A stretch of 24,275 nucleotides of DNA from Rhizobium sp. (GCA_003527225.1 DPXQ01000015.1:1-24275), one strand, 5' to 3'. Positions 14,148 through 22,198 are shown, counted from the stretch's first letter. Notes: generated from the sequence alone by a model not told the origin. Numbers and translations: made by a program.

Positions 14148-14197
14148 CTGACGGCAGCCTGAAGGGGCTCGACCCACAAGCTTCAGCTTCGTGTCAG
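14148..14197. promoter_or_regulatory. Paired CTGA-N7-CTGA operator in the regulator-PepSY intergenic region
   Basis: CTGACGGCAGCCTGAAG on the plus strand (14148-14164) faces CTGACACGAAGCTGAAG on the minus strand (14181-14197), with a 16-bp gap. Sequence and geometry match the pair at 12300-12348. The site lies between the divergent PepSY and response-regulator genes and so could control both. Ten bases past each proximal box are CATGAA (minus) and CATGGA (plus), weak -10 candidates. It suggests autoregulation. Confidence 0.78.
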
Positions 14198-14241
14198 CCA
14201 GACGGATCATGGAGGGACATCAGGAAAGGACGGGTACGACC

Positions 14242-14901
14242 ATGCGCATATTGCTGATCGAGGACGACACGACTCTTGGCGCTGCCGTGCGCGACCAGAT
14301 CGCATCTGATGGCCAGTCAGTAGACTGGGTCACGCGGCTAGACGCGGCGGCAGACGCGATGAGCGCAACCTCCTACGACCTGCTCCTGCTCGACCTCATG
14401 CTACCAGACGGACGTGGTATCGGGTTCCTCAAGGGCCTCAGGACGCGTGGAGACGTGACGCCGGTCATCATCCTGACGGCGCTCGACCAGGTCTCCGATA
14501 GGATCGAAGGCCTCAATGCGGGCGCTGACGACTATCTTGTGAAGCCCTTCGACCTGTCGGAACTGTCGGCACGGATCGGATCGGTCGCGCGGCGCTACAG
14601 CGGCAACCCCAACCCGATCCTGACCCACGGACCGCTCGACATCGACCTTGCCGCGCGCAGCGTCCATCGGGATGGCAGACATGTGCCGCTGACGGCGCGG
14701 GAATGGGCGCTCTTCGAGGCCTTCCTGGCGCGTCCCGGGCAGCTCCTGTCCAAGGCGCAGTTGGAGGAGAAGCTCTACGCTTTCGACGCCGAAGTCGAGA
14801 GCAACACCATCGAGGTGCACGTGAGCCGCCTGCGCAAGAAACTGGGGAGCGCCATCATCGAGACCGAGCGCGGCATGGGTTACCGGCTGGGCAAGCCATG
14901 A
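14242..14901 (+). CDS. OmpR-family response regulator
   Basis: This 219-residue response regulator has a receiver domain (1-115) with the acidic pocket IEDD and phospho-acceptor Asp51 in LLLLDLMLPDGRG. The conserved Lys is in DDYLVKPFDLSEL. A winged-helix OmpR/PhoB DNA-binding domain follows (about 125-219), with LTAREWALFEAFLARPGQLL and EVHVSRLRKKLG. It resembles the QseB/PmrA/TctD/BqsR branch. The ATG at 14242 begins the canonical MRILLIEDD; an earlier in-frame ATG at 14209 is possible. Its stop overlaps the kinase start as ATGA, so the two are made together. The paired boxes upstream and at the second operon, with 11-bp direct repeats, suit this family's DNA recognition and are its probable targets. 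Confidence 0.92.
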   Translation: MRILLIEDDTTLGAAVRDQIASDGQSVDWVTRLDAAADAMSATSYDLLLLDLMLPDGRGIGFLKGLRTRGDVTPVIILTALDQVSDRIEGLNAGADDYLVKPFDLSELSARIGSVARRYSGNPNPILTHGPLDIDLAARSVHRDGRHVPLTAREWALFEAFLARPGQLLSKAQLEEKLYAFDAEVESNTIEVHVSRLRKKLGSAIIETERGMGYRLGKP

Positions 14902-16265
14902 TGTGGCCATCCAGCCTTCAGGTACGGCTCGGCTTGTCACTCGGCCTTGTGCTGACGATCCTCTGGCTCGCCGCCGCCACGGTTACCGCGGTGATCGTTC
15001 GGGGCGAGATGGATGAGGTCTTCGACAGCGCCCTACGCGAAACCGCCGAGCGCATCCTGCCGCTGGCCGTGACCGACATCGTCGGGCGAGAAGATCAGGG
15101 TGTGACGCAGCGCCTCGCGCCGATCCGGGAGCATGACGAGTTCTTCACCTACATCGTACGCGATGCCGAGGGACGCATTTTGCTGCAATCCCATGCGGCG
15201 GACCCTGCCGTGTTTCCTCCATACGATGGTCCGGGATTTGGGCAGAACGCCACACATCGCCTCTACAGCGACGCGGCGCTCCAGGGGACGATCAGCATCA
15301 CCGTGGCCGAACCGTTGGCGCATCGCGCTTCGGTTGCTCGGGAAATCCAGATGAGCCTCGGCCTGCCGCTGCTGGTTGTGCTGCCGTTGGCGCTCGCGTC
15401 GATTATTCTCGCTGTGCGCTTTAGCCTCGCCCCTCTCCATCGGTTCCGTACGCGGCTTGAAGCGCGCGGCGTGCGCGACCTGTCAGAAGTACCCGCGGCC
15501 GACCTGCCGACAGAAATCCGACCGCTGGCTGCAACCTTGAACAGCCTTTTGGCTCGGTTGCGCGACGCGTTCGAGGCTGAGCGAAGTTTTGCAGCCAATG
15601 CGGCTCATGAACTAAGGACACCATTGGCGGGCGCTATCGCCCAAGCGCAGCGACTGCGGTCAGAGACCAAAGATCCGACCATCGACGCGCGCGCCGCCGA
15701 GATCGAGGCGACGCTCAAGCGTCTCGCTCGGCTGTCCGAACGTCTCCTGCAGCTTGCGCGGGCGGAAGGCGGTAGACTTCGGATGGACCAGAGCGCTGAT
15801 GTCAGAACCATCACTCGGGTCGTGGTGGAAGATATTGCGCGCAGCACAGAGAACGGGCGCCTTATGTTGAACTTGCCGGACACGCCTGTCTTGTCTGATA
15901 TCGACCCCGACGCATTGGGAATTCTGTGCCGGAATCTGGTGGAAAACGCCCTACGCCACGGGGCGCAGAATGCCCCAGTCGAGGTTACACTCACGAGCGA
16001 CGGGCAGTTGATCGTGGCGAACGAGGGCCCCGCGGTAGCAACCCAAACACTCGAACGCCTGACAGGGCGCTTCGAGAGGGCAGATGCAAAAACTGATGGT
16101 AGCGGGCTTGGCCTCGCTATCGTCTCAGCCATCGCAGAACGGATCGAAACCTCTCTCTTGCTCCAGTCACCACGTCCCGGTGAAACTTCTGGATTTCAGG
16201 CATCCGTCAGATTGCCAACAGATGCTCCAAATGCCCATGTGAAAGATCGGGAGCATTGGCCTTGA
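14898..16265 (+). CDS. Sensor histidine kinase, QseC/PmrB/BqsS-like
   Basis: This is a 455-residue membrane kinase. Helix 1 spans about 11-34. The periplasmic sensor domain (35-150) resembles the 2CSK_N type, helix 2 spans about 153-176 and is followed by a HAMP-like linker. HisKA carries His237 in NAAHELRTPLAG, and the HATPase_c domain contains LCRNLVENALRHG and GSGLGLAIVSAIAE. Just after helix 1 the sensor domain reads RETAE (47-51), an RExxE motif like the one reported for Fe(II) sensing by Pseudomonas BqsS. Similar strings occur in other kinases of this class, so the signal is unproven. It overlaps the regulator by four bases. No other gene follows in the operon. Confidence 0.9.
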   Translation: MMWPSSLQVRLGLSLGLVLTILWLAAATVTAVIVRGEMDEVFDSALRETAERILPLAVTDIVGREDQGVTQRLAPIREHDEFFTYIVRDAEGRILLQSHAADPAVFPPYDGPGFGQNATHRLYSDAALQGTISITVAEPLAHRASVAREIQMSLGLPLLVVLPLALASIILAVRFSLAPLHRFRTRLEARGVRDLSEVPAADLPTEIRPLAATLNSLLARLRDAFEAERSFAANAAHELRTPLAGAIAQAQRLRSETKDPTIDARAAEIEATLKRLARLSERLLQLARAEGGRLRMDQSADVRTITRVVVEDIARSTENGRLMLNLPDTPVLSDIDPDALGILCRNLVENALRHGAQNAPVEVTLTSDGQLIVANEGPAVATQTLERLTGRFERADAKTDGSGLGLAIVSAIAERIETSLLLQSPRPGETSGFQASVRLPTDAPNAHVKDREHWP

Positions 16266-16371
16266 AGTCTGACGCATCACCGGCGACGTCATCGTTTGAA
16301 GAAAATCGCAGAAACGTAGGAAAGCTTTCTTATAGGAGAGCTATTTTCTTATATTTTTTCTGCACTTAGGA

Positions 16372-16406
16372 CTGCTCTGTAGAGCAGGCCCGCTATCGGC
16401 GATAGC
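16372..16406 (+). terminator. Tandem hairpins after the two-component operon
   Basis: CTGCTCT-GT-AGAGCAG (16372-16387) is followed by GCTATC-GGC-GATAGC (16392-16406) and then CGCTTTTGC. They lie about 105 bases after the kinase stop and before a convergent small gene, a reasonable place for transcription to end. The T-run is short, so efficiency is uncertain. Confidence 0.45.
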
Positions 16407-16445
16407 CGCTTTTGCGCCAAGCCCTCGGGAAGTGAGGCCGAAGCC

Positions 16446-16610
16446 TCACCCGAAGGGATCGTATTCCGAGACGATCACGACCTCGTCGCCGTCGATTTCA
16501 TCGGCGGGGACGGCGCCGAAGGTTCCATCCCCTGCCTGGAAGACGACGATCGAGACCATGAGCGTGGCGGCGAGGGAGGCTGCGAAGGCGTGTGCATCTT
16601 TGCGGGACAT
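16446..16610 (-). CDS. Small hypothetical single-helix protein
   Basis: This 54-residue protein has a short polar N-terminus (MSRKDAHAFA) and one hydrophobic segment (ASLAATLMVSIVVFQAG). An acidic C-terminal tail ends in DEVVIVSEYDPFG. The ATG at 16610 is preceded by AGGAG at eight bases, a good ribosome site, and the frame closes within a 7-bp hairpin (GTGAGGC/GCCTCAC) that overlaps the stop. I do not recognise a family. It could be a membrane-anchored small protein or an exported peptide if the helix is a signal sequence. Neighbours give no functional hint. Confidence 0.55.
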   Translation of the reverse strand: MSRKDAHAFAASLAATLMVSIVVFQAGDGTFGAVPADEIDGDEVVIVSEYDPFG

Positions 16611-16996
16611 CTGTTTGGCTCCTGTCTTGGAGGCGGGGGACCATCCCCCGCGCGACAGGACCCCGCAGGCCCGAATACTGGCTGACATCACCGGGTACGT
16701 TCGGCTTGCCCGAATCCATCCGGCGGCACGGGCTTGCCCGTAGTCCGACCCCTCGCGGGTTGATCTCGAAGACGGGATTCGGGCCAAGGAAGGGAATGGC
16801 GAGCGGGGGATGGTCCCCCAACATCAGGAGCCGGTTGTCCCGCTGATGCTTGGAACGCCGCCAGCCTCCCGGCCACGCTCTTGGTTGAAGACTTCTTCTT
16901 TGGGGATGGATCCTTTGGTGCCCCGCGAACTCAAAGGACAGGGTTGTGATGGATGAGAGGCCCGAACTTTGGCGGGCCCCTCGGTTTCAGTTGGGC
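16611..16996. other. Intergenic region with GC-rich inverted repeats, no gene seen
   Basis: This 386-bp stretch lies between two minus-strand orphan genes. It contains a 17-bp exact inverted repeat (16635-16651 against 16803-16819). The left copy is itself part of the hairpin GCGGGGGA-CCA-TCCCCCGC. No open frame looks like a protein. The promoter of the small gene at 16446 should lie here, but no consensus is clear. Confidence 0.45.
16955..16982 (-). terminator. Hairpin downstream of orphan gene 16997-17470
   Basis: GAGAGGCCCG and CGGGCCCCTC form a 10-bp stem with one mismatch and an 8-base loop. It starts 14 bases past the stop of the upstream minus-strand gene. No T-run follows, so it may be a transcript-stabilising hairpin instead. 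Confidence 0.4.
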
Positions 16997-17470
16997 TCAA
17001 GCGGCCAGGTCCGCGCCCCCTGCCCTTTCGCCCTCTTCATCGCCAACGATTTCAAGTCGCGCATTGCGGTATCCTTCCTTGGCGATCCAAAGCTCGGCCG
17101 CAGTGACAGATTCCGCCAGATGCAGCAGCTCGGTGTTGCCGCTGAAGTCGAGGAGCACGCGCACCTGCCCGGGCTTCGGCTCCTCGGCCACCTCGAAGAC
17201 CAGGGCGCTGTCAGCCGAATGGCTGCGCATGATGGTGACGAGGATCACCCCGTCCGAGGAGAAATTGCCCTCATGCAGCGTGAACGACGCGGGAGCCGTC
17301 CATGTCGGGTAAGGTCGGGGTGGCTCCTTTTTCACAAGACGGCCAACGCCGTTCGAGCGCTCCCAGGCCGCCAGCTTCTTGGTGAAGCGTGCCGGCGGCT
17401 TGGGACTACCGTCGGTGTAGCGAATGAGCGCCCCGAGGGGGGCGGTGTCGATGATGGTTGTTGCAGACAT
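16997..17470 (-). CDS. Hypothetical protein, function unknown
   Basis: This 157-residue soluble protein has no signal peptide or membrane segment. It starts MSATTIIDTAPLGALIRYTD. A basic, proline-rich stretch follows (DGSPKPPARFTKKLAAWERS, KKEPPRPYPTW). The C-terminal half is predicted to be beta/alpha (FTLHEGNFSSDGVILVTIMR, VRVLLDFSGNTELLHLAESV) and ends in an acidic EIVGDEEGERAGG. I recognise no domain. The coding nature is supported by length, composition and GAGGA just before the ATG. It has its own promoter candidate (TATAAT at 17523-17528) with a palindrome beside it. It is probably part of the mobile-element backbone, which is an inference from its company. Confidence 0.72.
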   Translation of the reverse strand: MSATTIIDTAPLGALIRYTDGSPKPPARFTKKLAAWERSNGVGRLVKKEPPRPYPTWTAPASFTLHEGNFSSDGVILVTIMRSHSADSALVFEVAEEPKPGQVRVLLDFSGNTELLHLAESVTAAELWIAKEGYRNARLEIVGDEEGERAGGADLAA

Positions 17471-17522
17471 GATTCCTCATTCCGAATGCGAGCAATCGCA
17501 CTCATCTTATTGATATTGTTAT

Positions 17523-17557
17523 ATTATAGGGTGATTGGGGGCGGAATATCCGCCCCC
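17523..17557 (-). promoter_or_regulatory. Promoter with palindromic operator candidate
   Basis: On the minus strand a perfect TATAAT (17523-17528) lies 53 bases before the start of the gene at 17470. Eight bases further upstream is a perfect palindrome, GGGGGCGGA-ATA-TCCGCCCCC (17537-17557), covering the place where a -35 element would be. A repressor or activator bound there would control the gene directly. The bound protein is unknown. Confidence 0.5.
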
Positions 17558-17574
17558 TGCTGGACTTCGTTACT

Positions 17575-17612
17575 GGGGTCGGTTCAGGCTGGGGGCGGAA
17601 TCGTACGTTAGC
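17575..17612 (+). repeat. Terminal inverted repeat of the truncated Tn3-family element
   Basis: The sequence starts GGGGTCGGTTCAGG and ends near TACGTTAGC, the GGGG-to-TAAG-like layout of 38-bp Tn3-family ends. It lies just past the 3' end of the truncated transposase gene, where Tn3-family tnpA genes normally meet the terminal repeat. Confidence 0.65.
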
Positions 17613-17620
17613 GCGTGTTC

Positions 17621-18969
17621 CTACGGTTTCGGCCATCGATATTCGCCGGTGAGCAGAATGTGGGCCCATCCGAGTGGGGAGATATGAGCGAGAAGCTCTG
17701 GCGGCACATCGAGTCCAGCCTTCTGGCGTTTGGCAACGGCATGGCCGAGATGGACGCTATTCCAATAGATCACGATGGCGGCGAGCAGATTGAGACCGGC
17801 CATGCGATAGTGCTGCCCTTCCGTGGTCCGGTCGCGGATTTCGCCCTGTCGCCCGATGCGCAGGGCATTCTTGAGGGCATGGTGCGCCTCGCCCTTGTTG
17901 AGGCCGATGCGGGCGCGGCGTTGCATATCGACATCGAGGACCCAATCGATGAGAAAGAGCGTGCGCTCGATCCGGCCGACTTCCCGCAAGGCCACTGCCA
18001 GATCATGCTGGCGCGGATAAGAAGCGAATTTGCGCAGCAACTGGCTTGGCGGCATGATGCCTGCGACCATGGTGGCGGCGCTGCGCAGGATATCGGGCCA
18101 ATTCTGGACAACGGTCTCCTCGCGGATTTTGCCGCCGACCAGACCGCGCAGTTCCTGCGGTGTGCCGGCTGGATTGAATACATAGAGGCGCTTGGATGGC
18201 AGGTCGCGGATATGGGGAATGAACCGGTATCCCAGGATCGAGGAAGCGGCGAAGACATGATCGGTGAAGCCACCGGTATCGGCATATTGCTCACGAACGC
18301 GTTGCCCGGTTTCGTTCATGAGCAGACCGTCAAGAATATAGGGCGCCTCGCTGACTGTCGCGGGAATGAGCTGAGTAGCGAAGGGAGCATACTGGTCGGA
18401 CAGGTGCGTGTAGGCTTTCAGGCCCGGCTCGCTGCCATATTTGGCGTTAATCAGGTTCATGGCCTCACCCTGCCGGGCGGCCGGAAAGAACTGGCCGTCA
18501 CTGGAGGCGGTTTCTCCCAGCCCCCAGAATTGGGACATGGGCAACCGTCCCTGGGCCGCGACGACCATGGCCAGGGCATGATTGATGGCGTCGCTTTCGA
18601 CGTGCCATCGCGACAGGCGCGACAATTGCCAGTAATCATGGCTATTCGAGGCTTCCGCCATCTTTCTCAGCCCGAGATTGAGGCCTTCGGCGAGCAGCAC
18701 GTTCAAAAGGCCGATCTTGTCCTTGCAGGGAGCACCGGTGCGCAAATGGGTGAAGGCGTCGGCAAAGCCGGTTGCCGCCTCGACCTCGAGGAGGATATCG
18801 GTGATCCGCACTTCGGGTAGGCGCCGGTAGAGATCGAGGATGAGTTCGTCGGCATCTTCGGGCACCGCTGTGGTCAAACGCTCGATCCGTAAGGTGCCGT
18901 CTTCGATACTACCCTTCGGGATGGTGCCGGTGCGGACGGCCTTTGCGAGCCGCTTCAGTCCCTCAGTCA
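17621..18969 (-). pseudogene. tnpA: Tn3-family transposase, 5'-truncated by a second Tn3 element
   Basis: These roughly 449 codons encode the C-terminal half of a Tn3-family DDE transposase; intact ones have about 960-1000 residues. Catalytic motifs remain: SSDGQFFPA, YADTGGFTDHVF and LNKGEAHHALKNA. The DNA-binding N-terminal half is missing. The break lies exactly at the outer end of the terminal repeat of the element at 18970-22161, so that insertion truncated it. Reading on across the repeat gives about 17 extra residues from a GTG at 19021, but these derive from the inserted element. The gene faces its own terminal repeat at 17575-17612. It is clearly distinct from, though homologous to, the intact transposase next door, and should be inactive. 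Confidence 0.85.
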
Positions 18970-19007
18970 GGGGTCGGAACAAGAACTGTTCCCGCAGACA
19001 CGCTAAG
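18970..19007 (+). repeat. Left 38-bp inverted repeat of Tn3-family element
   Basis: Begins GGGGTCGGAACAAG and ends GACACGCTAAG. It pairs with 22124-22161, with mismatches at positions 6 and 25-27. Confidence 0.88.
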
Positions 19008-19128
19008 ACCGAACGAAGCACGAACGCGCATGATTGATCTGTAGATGAAACTGCCGGCTGGTTGAAAGCATTCGGCTGATGGCGACCAATTTCCCCTTGA
19101 AGTCGGTGTGTGCCAAGGGAGAACGCCA

Positions 19129-22104
19129 GTGGGTAGAAGAAAGCTTATCAGCTCAAAGGAAGCGGCGATACTCTTGGGTATAGCGACGGACGAGGATAAC
19201 CTGATCCGTCACTTTACACTGGACCCGGCAGATCGTTTGGAATGCGAACTCCGCCGCCGACCGCAGAACAAGCTGGGCTTCGCGGTGCAACTTTGTACAA
19301 TGCGCCAAACGGGGCGGCTCTTGTGGGATAACGAGCAGCCCCCCGCGGCTGTGATCAACTATCTTGCGGATCAGCTTGGTATCGACGCGCGCCTCTACGC
19401 CTTCTATGCACATCGAGTACAGACGCGTTTCGATCACAGCCGATCGTTGATGGCTTACCTCGGTCTGCGGACCGCCTCCAGAGACGACCGACGCGCCGCC
19501 CTTGTGGCTGCAATCGATGCGGCGGCCAATGGCGATCACGGACTGCCGATTGCGACAGCAGCCATAGCCGAATTCCGGAAACGAAACGCGCTCCTTCCCT
19601 CGCTACATTCCATCGAGAAGATCGGTCTCGGCGGTCGCGCGATAGCTCGCCGACGAGCTGAGAAAGAACTCGTTGAAAGTATGCCGCCCGACCGGCTCGT
19701 ATCATTGGACAGGCTGTTGGAGGTTGATCCGGTGATCGGTCAGACGAGATTTCATTGGCTACGGTCGGCGCCGGAAGCGCCGGGTGCATCGAACCTGGTC
19801 GGGCTGACAGAAAGAGTTGCCTTCCTGCGCGCGCTGGAAGTCGATCCGAAGCTGCAGATGCGCATATCATCGGGACGGTGGGACCAGATGATACGTGAGG
19901 GCAACGCTACGCCGGCCTGGCTTGCCAATGACTTCAATGCCAGCCGCCGGCATGCTCTAATTGTCGCGCAGGTCATCAAGCTCGGCCAGAAGCTCACCGA
20001 CGATGCAGTGTCGATGTTCATCAAGTTGATGGGTCGGTTGTTCTCGCAAGCCAATAACCGCAAGAAGCAGCGGCACATGGATTGCAGGCCGGATACCGCC
20101 AAGGCGCTGCGCATGTTCCTCGACACGATCACAGCCCTGCAGTCCGCGAACGACTGTGGCCGGAATGCGTTGGAGGTGCTCGACCAGAAAGTCGGCTGGC
20201 ATCGGCTCCTCCAGATGAAGCCTGAACTCGAGTCGATGGTCGAGGACAACGAGGCGTCGCCCTTGGCTTTGGCGGGCGAGCAATATGCGACAGTCAACAA
20301 GTATGCAGGTGCGTTCATACAGGCGTTCTCGTTCCATTCCGCGCGACGACACGATCCGCTTCTTGCGGCAATTTCGCTGCTGAAAAGGCTCTATGCCGAG
20401 AAGCGGCGGACACTTCCGGATCGCGTCCCGGTCACCCACCTCAGCCAAGCAGATCGTCGGCTCATCTTCGGCCAGGGGAGACCCGATCGTCGCCTCTACG
20501 AGATTGCAACGCTCGCGGTGTTGCGAGATCGGCTGCGATCTGCCGATATTTGGGTCGACGGCAGCCGATCCTTCCGGCCGATCGACGAGCATCTCATGCC
20601 GCGCTCCACGTTCGACACGATGAAGGACGAGAACCGGCTCGGATTGGGCGTCCAGGGTGATGGCGCGAAGTGGCTCGCCGAAGCGCGTCAGATGCTCGAC
20701 TTCAACCTGAAGCGCCTGGCGCACAGAGCACGGTCCGGAAAGCTCGACGGTGTTCGTCTTGAGGCCGGGACGTTGATCGTTACGCCGACCGCCGGCGAAG
20801 TTCCTGCCGCTGCCGAGGAACTAAATGCCGAGATCAGCGATATGTATCCAATGGTGGAGGTTCCCGACCTGTTGAGGGAAGTGCATGAATGGACCGGCTT
20901 TGCGGATTGCTTCACGCATGTTCGCACCGGCGACGTCCCAAGAAATGTCTCTGCCATGCTGGCCGGCGTGCTGGCCGATGCGACGAACCTCGGTCCGAGG
21001 CGAATGGCGAGCGCATCCAAAGGGATCAGCGCTCACCAGATCGGCTGGATGCGCACGTTCCATGCTCGGTCGGAGACCTATCGCGCGGCGCAAGCATGTA
21101 TCACCGATGCGCACACTCGTCACCCGCATGCCCGACTTTGGGGTAATGGAACAACCGCGTCATCCGACGGGCAGTTCTTTCGCGCGAGCGATAGAGCGGC
21201 GAAGCGCGGAGATATCAATCTACATTACGGCAGTGAGCCCGGATCGAAGTTCTACAGCCATCTGTCAGATCAGTACGGCTACTTCAGCATCTTGCCGATC
21301 AGCCCGACCGAAAGCGAGGCGGCCTATGTGCTCGATGGGCTATTCGATCAGGACACGATCCTCGACATCCAGGAACACTTCACCGATACGGGCGGTGCAA
21401 GCGACCATGTCTTCGGACTGTTCGCCATGATCGGCAAACGCTTTGCGCCTCGGCTGCGCAACCTCAAGGATCGGAAGTTCCACACATTCGAGAAAGGCGA
21501 TGCATATCCGGCGCTGTCGAACCACATCGGGGCGCCCATCAACACCACCCTGATCCTCGATCACTGGGATGATCTGCTTCATCTGGCGGCATCGATCACC
21601 ACCCGTGCCGTTGTGCCCTCGACGATCTTGAAGAAGCTCTCGGCATCACCGAAGGAAAGCCAGCTCGCAAGGGCGCTACGGGAACTCGGTCGGATCGAGC
21701 GGTCGCTCTTCATGATCGAATGGTATTCGAGCCCAGCACTACGGCGACGGTGTCAGGCCGGCCTCAACAAGGGCGAGGCTGCGCATAAGCTGAAGCGCGC
21801 TGTCTTTTTCCACGAACGTGGTGAAATTCGGGATCGGTCGTTCGAAAGCCAGGCGTTCCGCGCCTCCGGCCTCAACCTCGTTGTCAGTGCGATCGTGCAC
21901 TGGAATACGGTCTATATCGAACGGGCCGTCACTCACTTGCGCAAAATGCATCGCGAAATTCCGGATCACCTGCTCAAGCACATATCGCCGCTGAGCTGGG
22001 AACACGTCAATCTGACCGGCATCTACACCTGGGATGCAGAACATCACATGCCTGAAGGCTACCGGTCGCTGAGACTGCCGGCTCGGTTACGCCACGCCGC
22101 ATGA
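19129..22104 (+). CDS. tnpA: Tn3-family transposase, full length
   Basis: This 991-residue Tn3-family transposase catalyses replicative transposition into cointegrates. The N-terminal DUF4158-type DNA-binding region (about 1-170) starts [20 protein letters not shown] and includes [16 protein letters not shown]. The catalytic DDE residues are Asp680 (ASSDGQFF), Asp753 ([12 protein letters not shown]) and Glu883 ([12 protein letters not shown]), close to their places in Tn3 itself (689, 765, 881). The GTG at 19129 is chosen because GGGAGA lies seven bases upstream and the family N-terminus begins there; another GTG 21 bases earlier is possible. It is the only gene of its element. With no resolvase present, cointegrates would need host recombination or a resolvase in trans. 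No frameshift or stop interrupts it. Confidence 0.93.
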   Translation: MGRRKLISSKEAAILLGIATDEDNLIRHFTLDPADRLECELRRRPQNKLGFAVQLCTMRQTGRLLWDNEQPPAAVINYLADQLGIDARLYAFYAHRVQTRFDHSRSLMAYLGLRTASRDDRRAALVAAIDAAANGDHGLPIATAAIAEFRKRNALLPSLHSIEKIGLGGRAIARRRAEKELVESMPPDRLVSLDRLLEVDPVIGQTRFHWLRSAPEAPGASNLVGLTERVAFLRALEVDPKLQMRISSGRWDQMIREGNATPAWLANDFNASRRHALIVAQVIKLGQKLTDDAVSMFIKLMGRLFSQANNRKKQRHMDCRPDTAKALRMFLDTITALQSANDCGRNALEVLDQKVGWHRLLQMKPELESMVEDNEASPLALAGEQYATVNKYAGAFIQAFSFHSARRHDPLLAAISLLKRLYAEKRRTLPDRVPVTHLSQADRRLIFGQGRPDRRLYEIATLAVLRDRLRSADIWVDGSRSFRPIDEHLMPRSTFDTMKDENRLGLGVQGDGAKWLAEARQMLDFNLKRLAHRARSGKLDGVRLEAGTLIVTPTAGEVPAAAEELNAEISDMYPMVEVPDLLREVHEWTGFADCFTHVRTGDVPRNVSAMLAGVLADATNLGPRRMASASKGISAHQIGWMRTFHARSETYRAAQACITDAHTRHPHARLWGNGTTASSDGQFFRASDRAAKRGDINLHYGSEPGSKFYSHLSDQYGYFSILPISPTESEAAYVLDGLFDQDTILDIQEHFTDTGGASDHVFGLFAMIGKRFAPRLRNLKDRKFHTFEKGDAYPALSNHIGAPINTTLILDHWDDLLHLAASITTRAVVPSTILKKLSASPKESQLARALRELGRIERSLFMIEWYSSPALRRRCQAGLNKGEAAHKLKRAVFFHERGEIRDRSFESQAFRASGLNLVVSAIVHWNTVYIERAVTHLRKMHREIPDHLLKHISPLSWEHVNLTGIYTWDAEHHMPEGYRSLRLPARLRHAA

Positions 22105-22123
22105 CGTTCATGCTCCGTTCGAC

Positions 22124-22161
22124 CTTAGCGTGTCGCTGGGAACAGTTCTTGTTCCCACCCC
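22124..22161 (-). repeat. Right 38-bp inverted repeat of Tn3-family element
   Basis: On the minus strand it begins GGGGTGGGAACAAG and ends GACACGCTAAG. It starts 20 bases after the tnpA stop, the usual spacing for the family. Confidence 0.88.
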
Positions 22162-22173
22162 AGAATGGGAGAT

Positions 22174-22198
22174 CCCCTGCGCGCATTCCGCGCAGGGG
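22174..22198. terminator. Perfect 10-bp hairpin between Tn3 element and rnk-like gene
   Basis: CCCCTGCGCG and CGCGCAGGGG are separated by CATTC. It lies 59 bases beyond the stop of the minus-strand rnk-like gene and next to the Tn3 end. No T-run follows. A second small palindrome, CTCCAT-TG-ATGGAG (22222-22235), lies closer to the stop. Confidence 0.5.

Larger units (their letters stand above)
18970..22161 (+). mobile_element. Complete Tn3-family element carrying only tnpA
   Basis: This 3192-bp element is bounded by 38-bp inverted repeats that agree at 34 of 38 positions, both beginning GGGG and ending GCTAAG. It encodes a single full-length transposase. There is no resolvase, res site or cargo, so it is an IS-like member of the Tn3 family, similar in plan to IS1071. 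The 5-bp flanks differ (AGTCA left, AGAAT right), so no target duplication is visible. It sits inside the transposase gene of another Tn3-family transposon on the left. Confidence 0.87.

Noticed and set aside
17615..18820. A 401-codon plus-strand open frame opposite the truncated Tn3 transposase.
   Set aside because: The minus strand encodes unmistakable Tn3 transposase motifs; the plus-strand product is unrecognisable.
18970..22161. Search for a resolvase, res site or resistance cargo within the Tn3 element.
   Set aside because: The space between the repeats is fully taken by tnpA and about 120 bp of leader; no second gene or res-like repeat array is visible.
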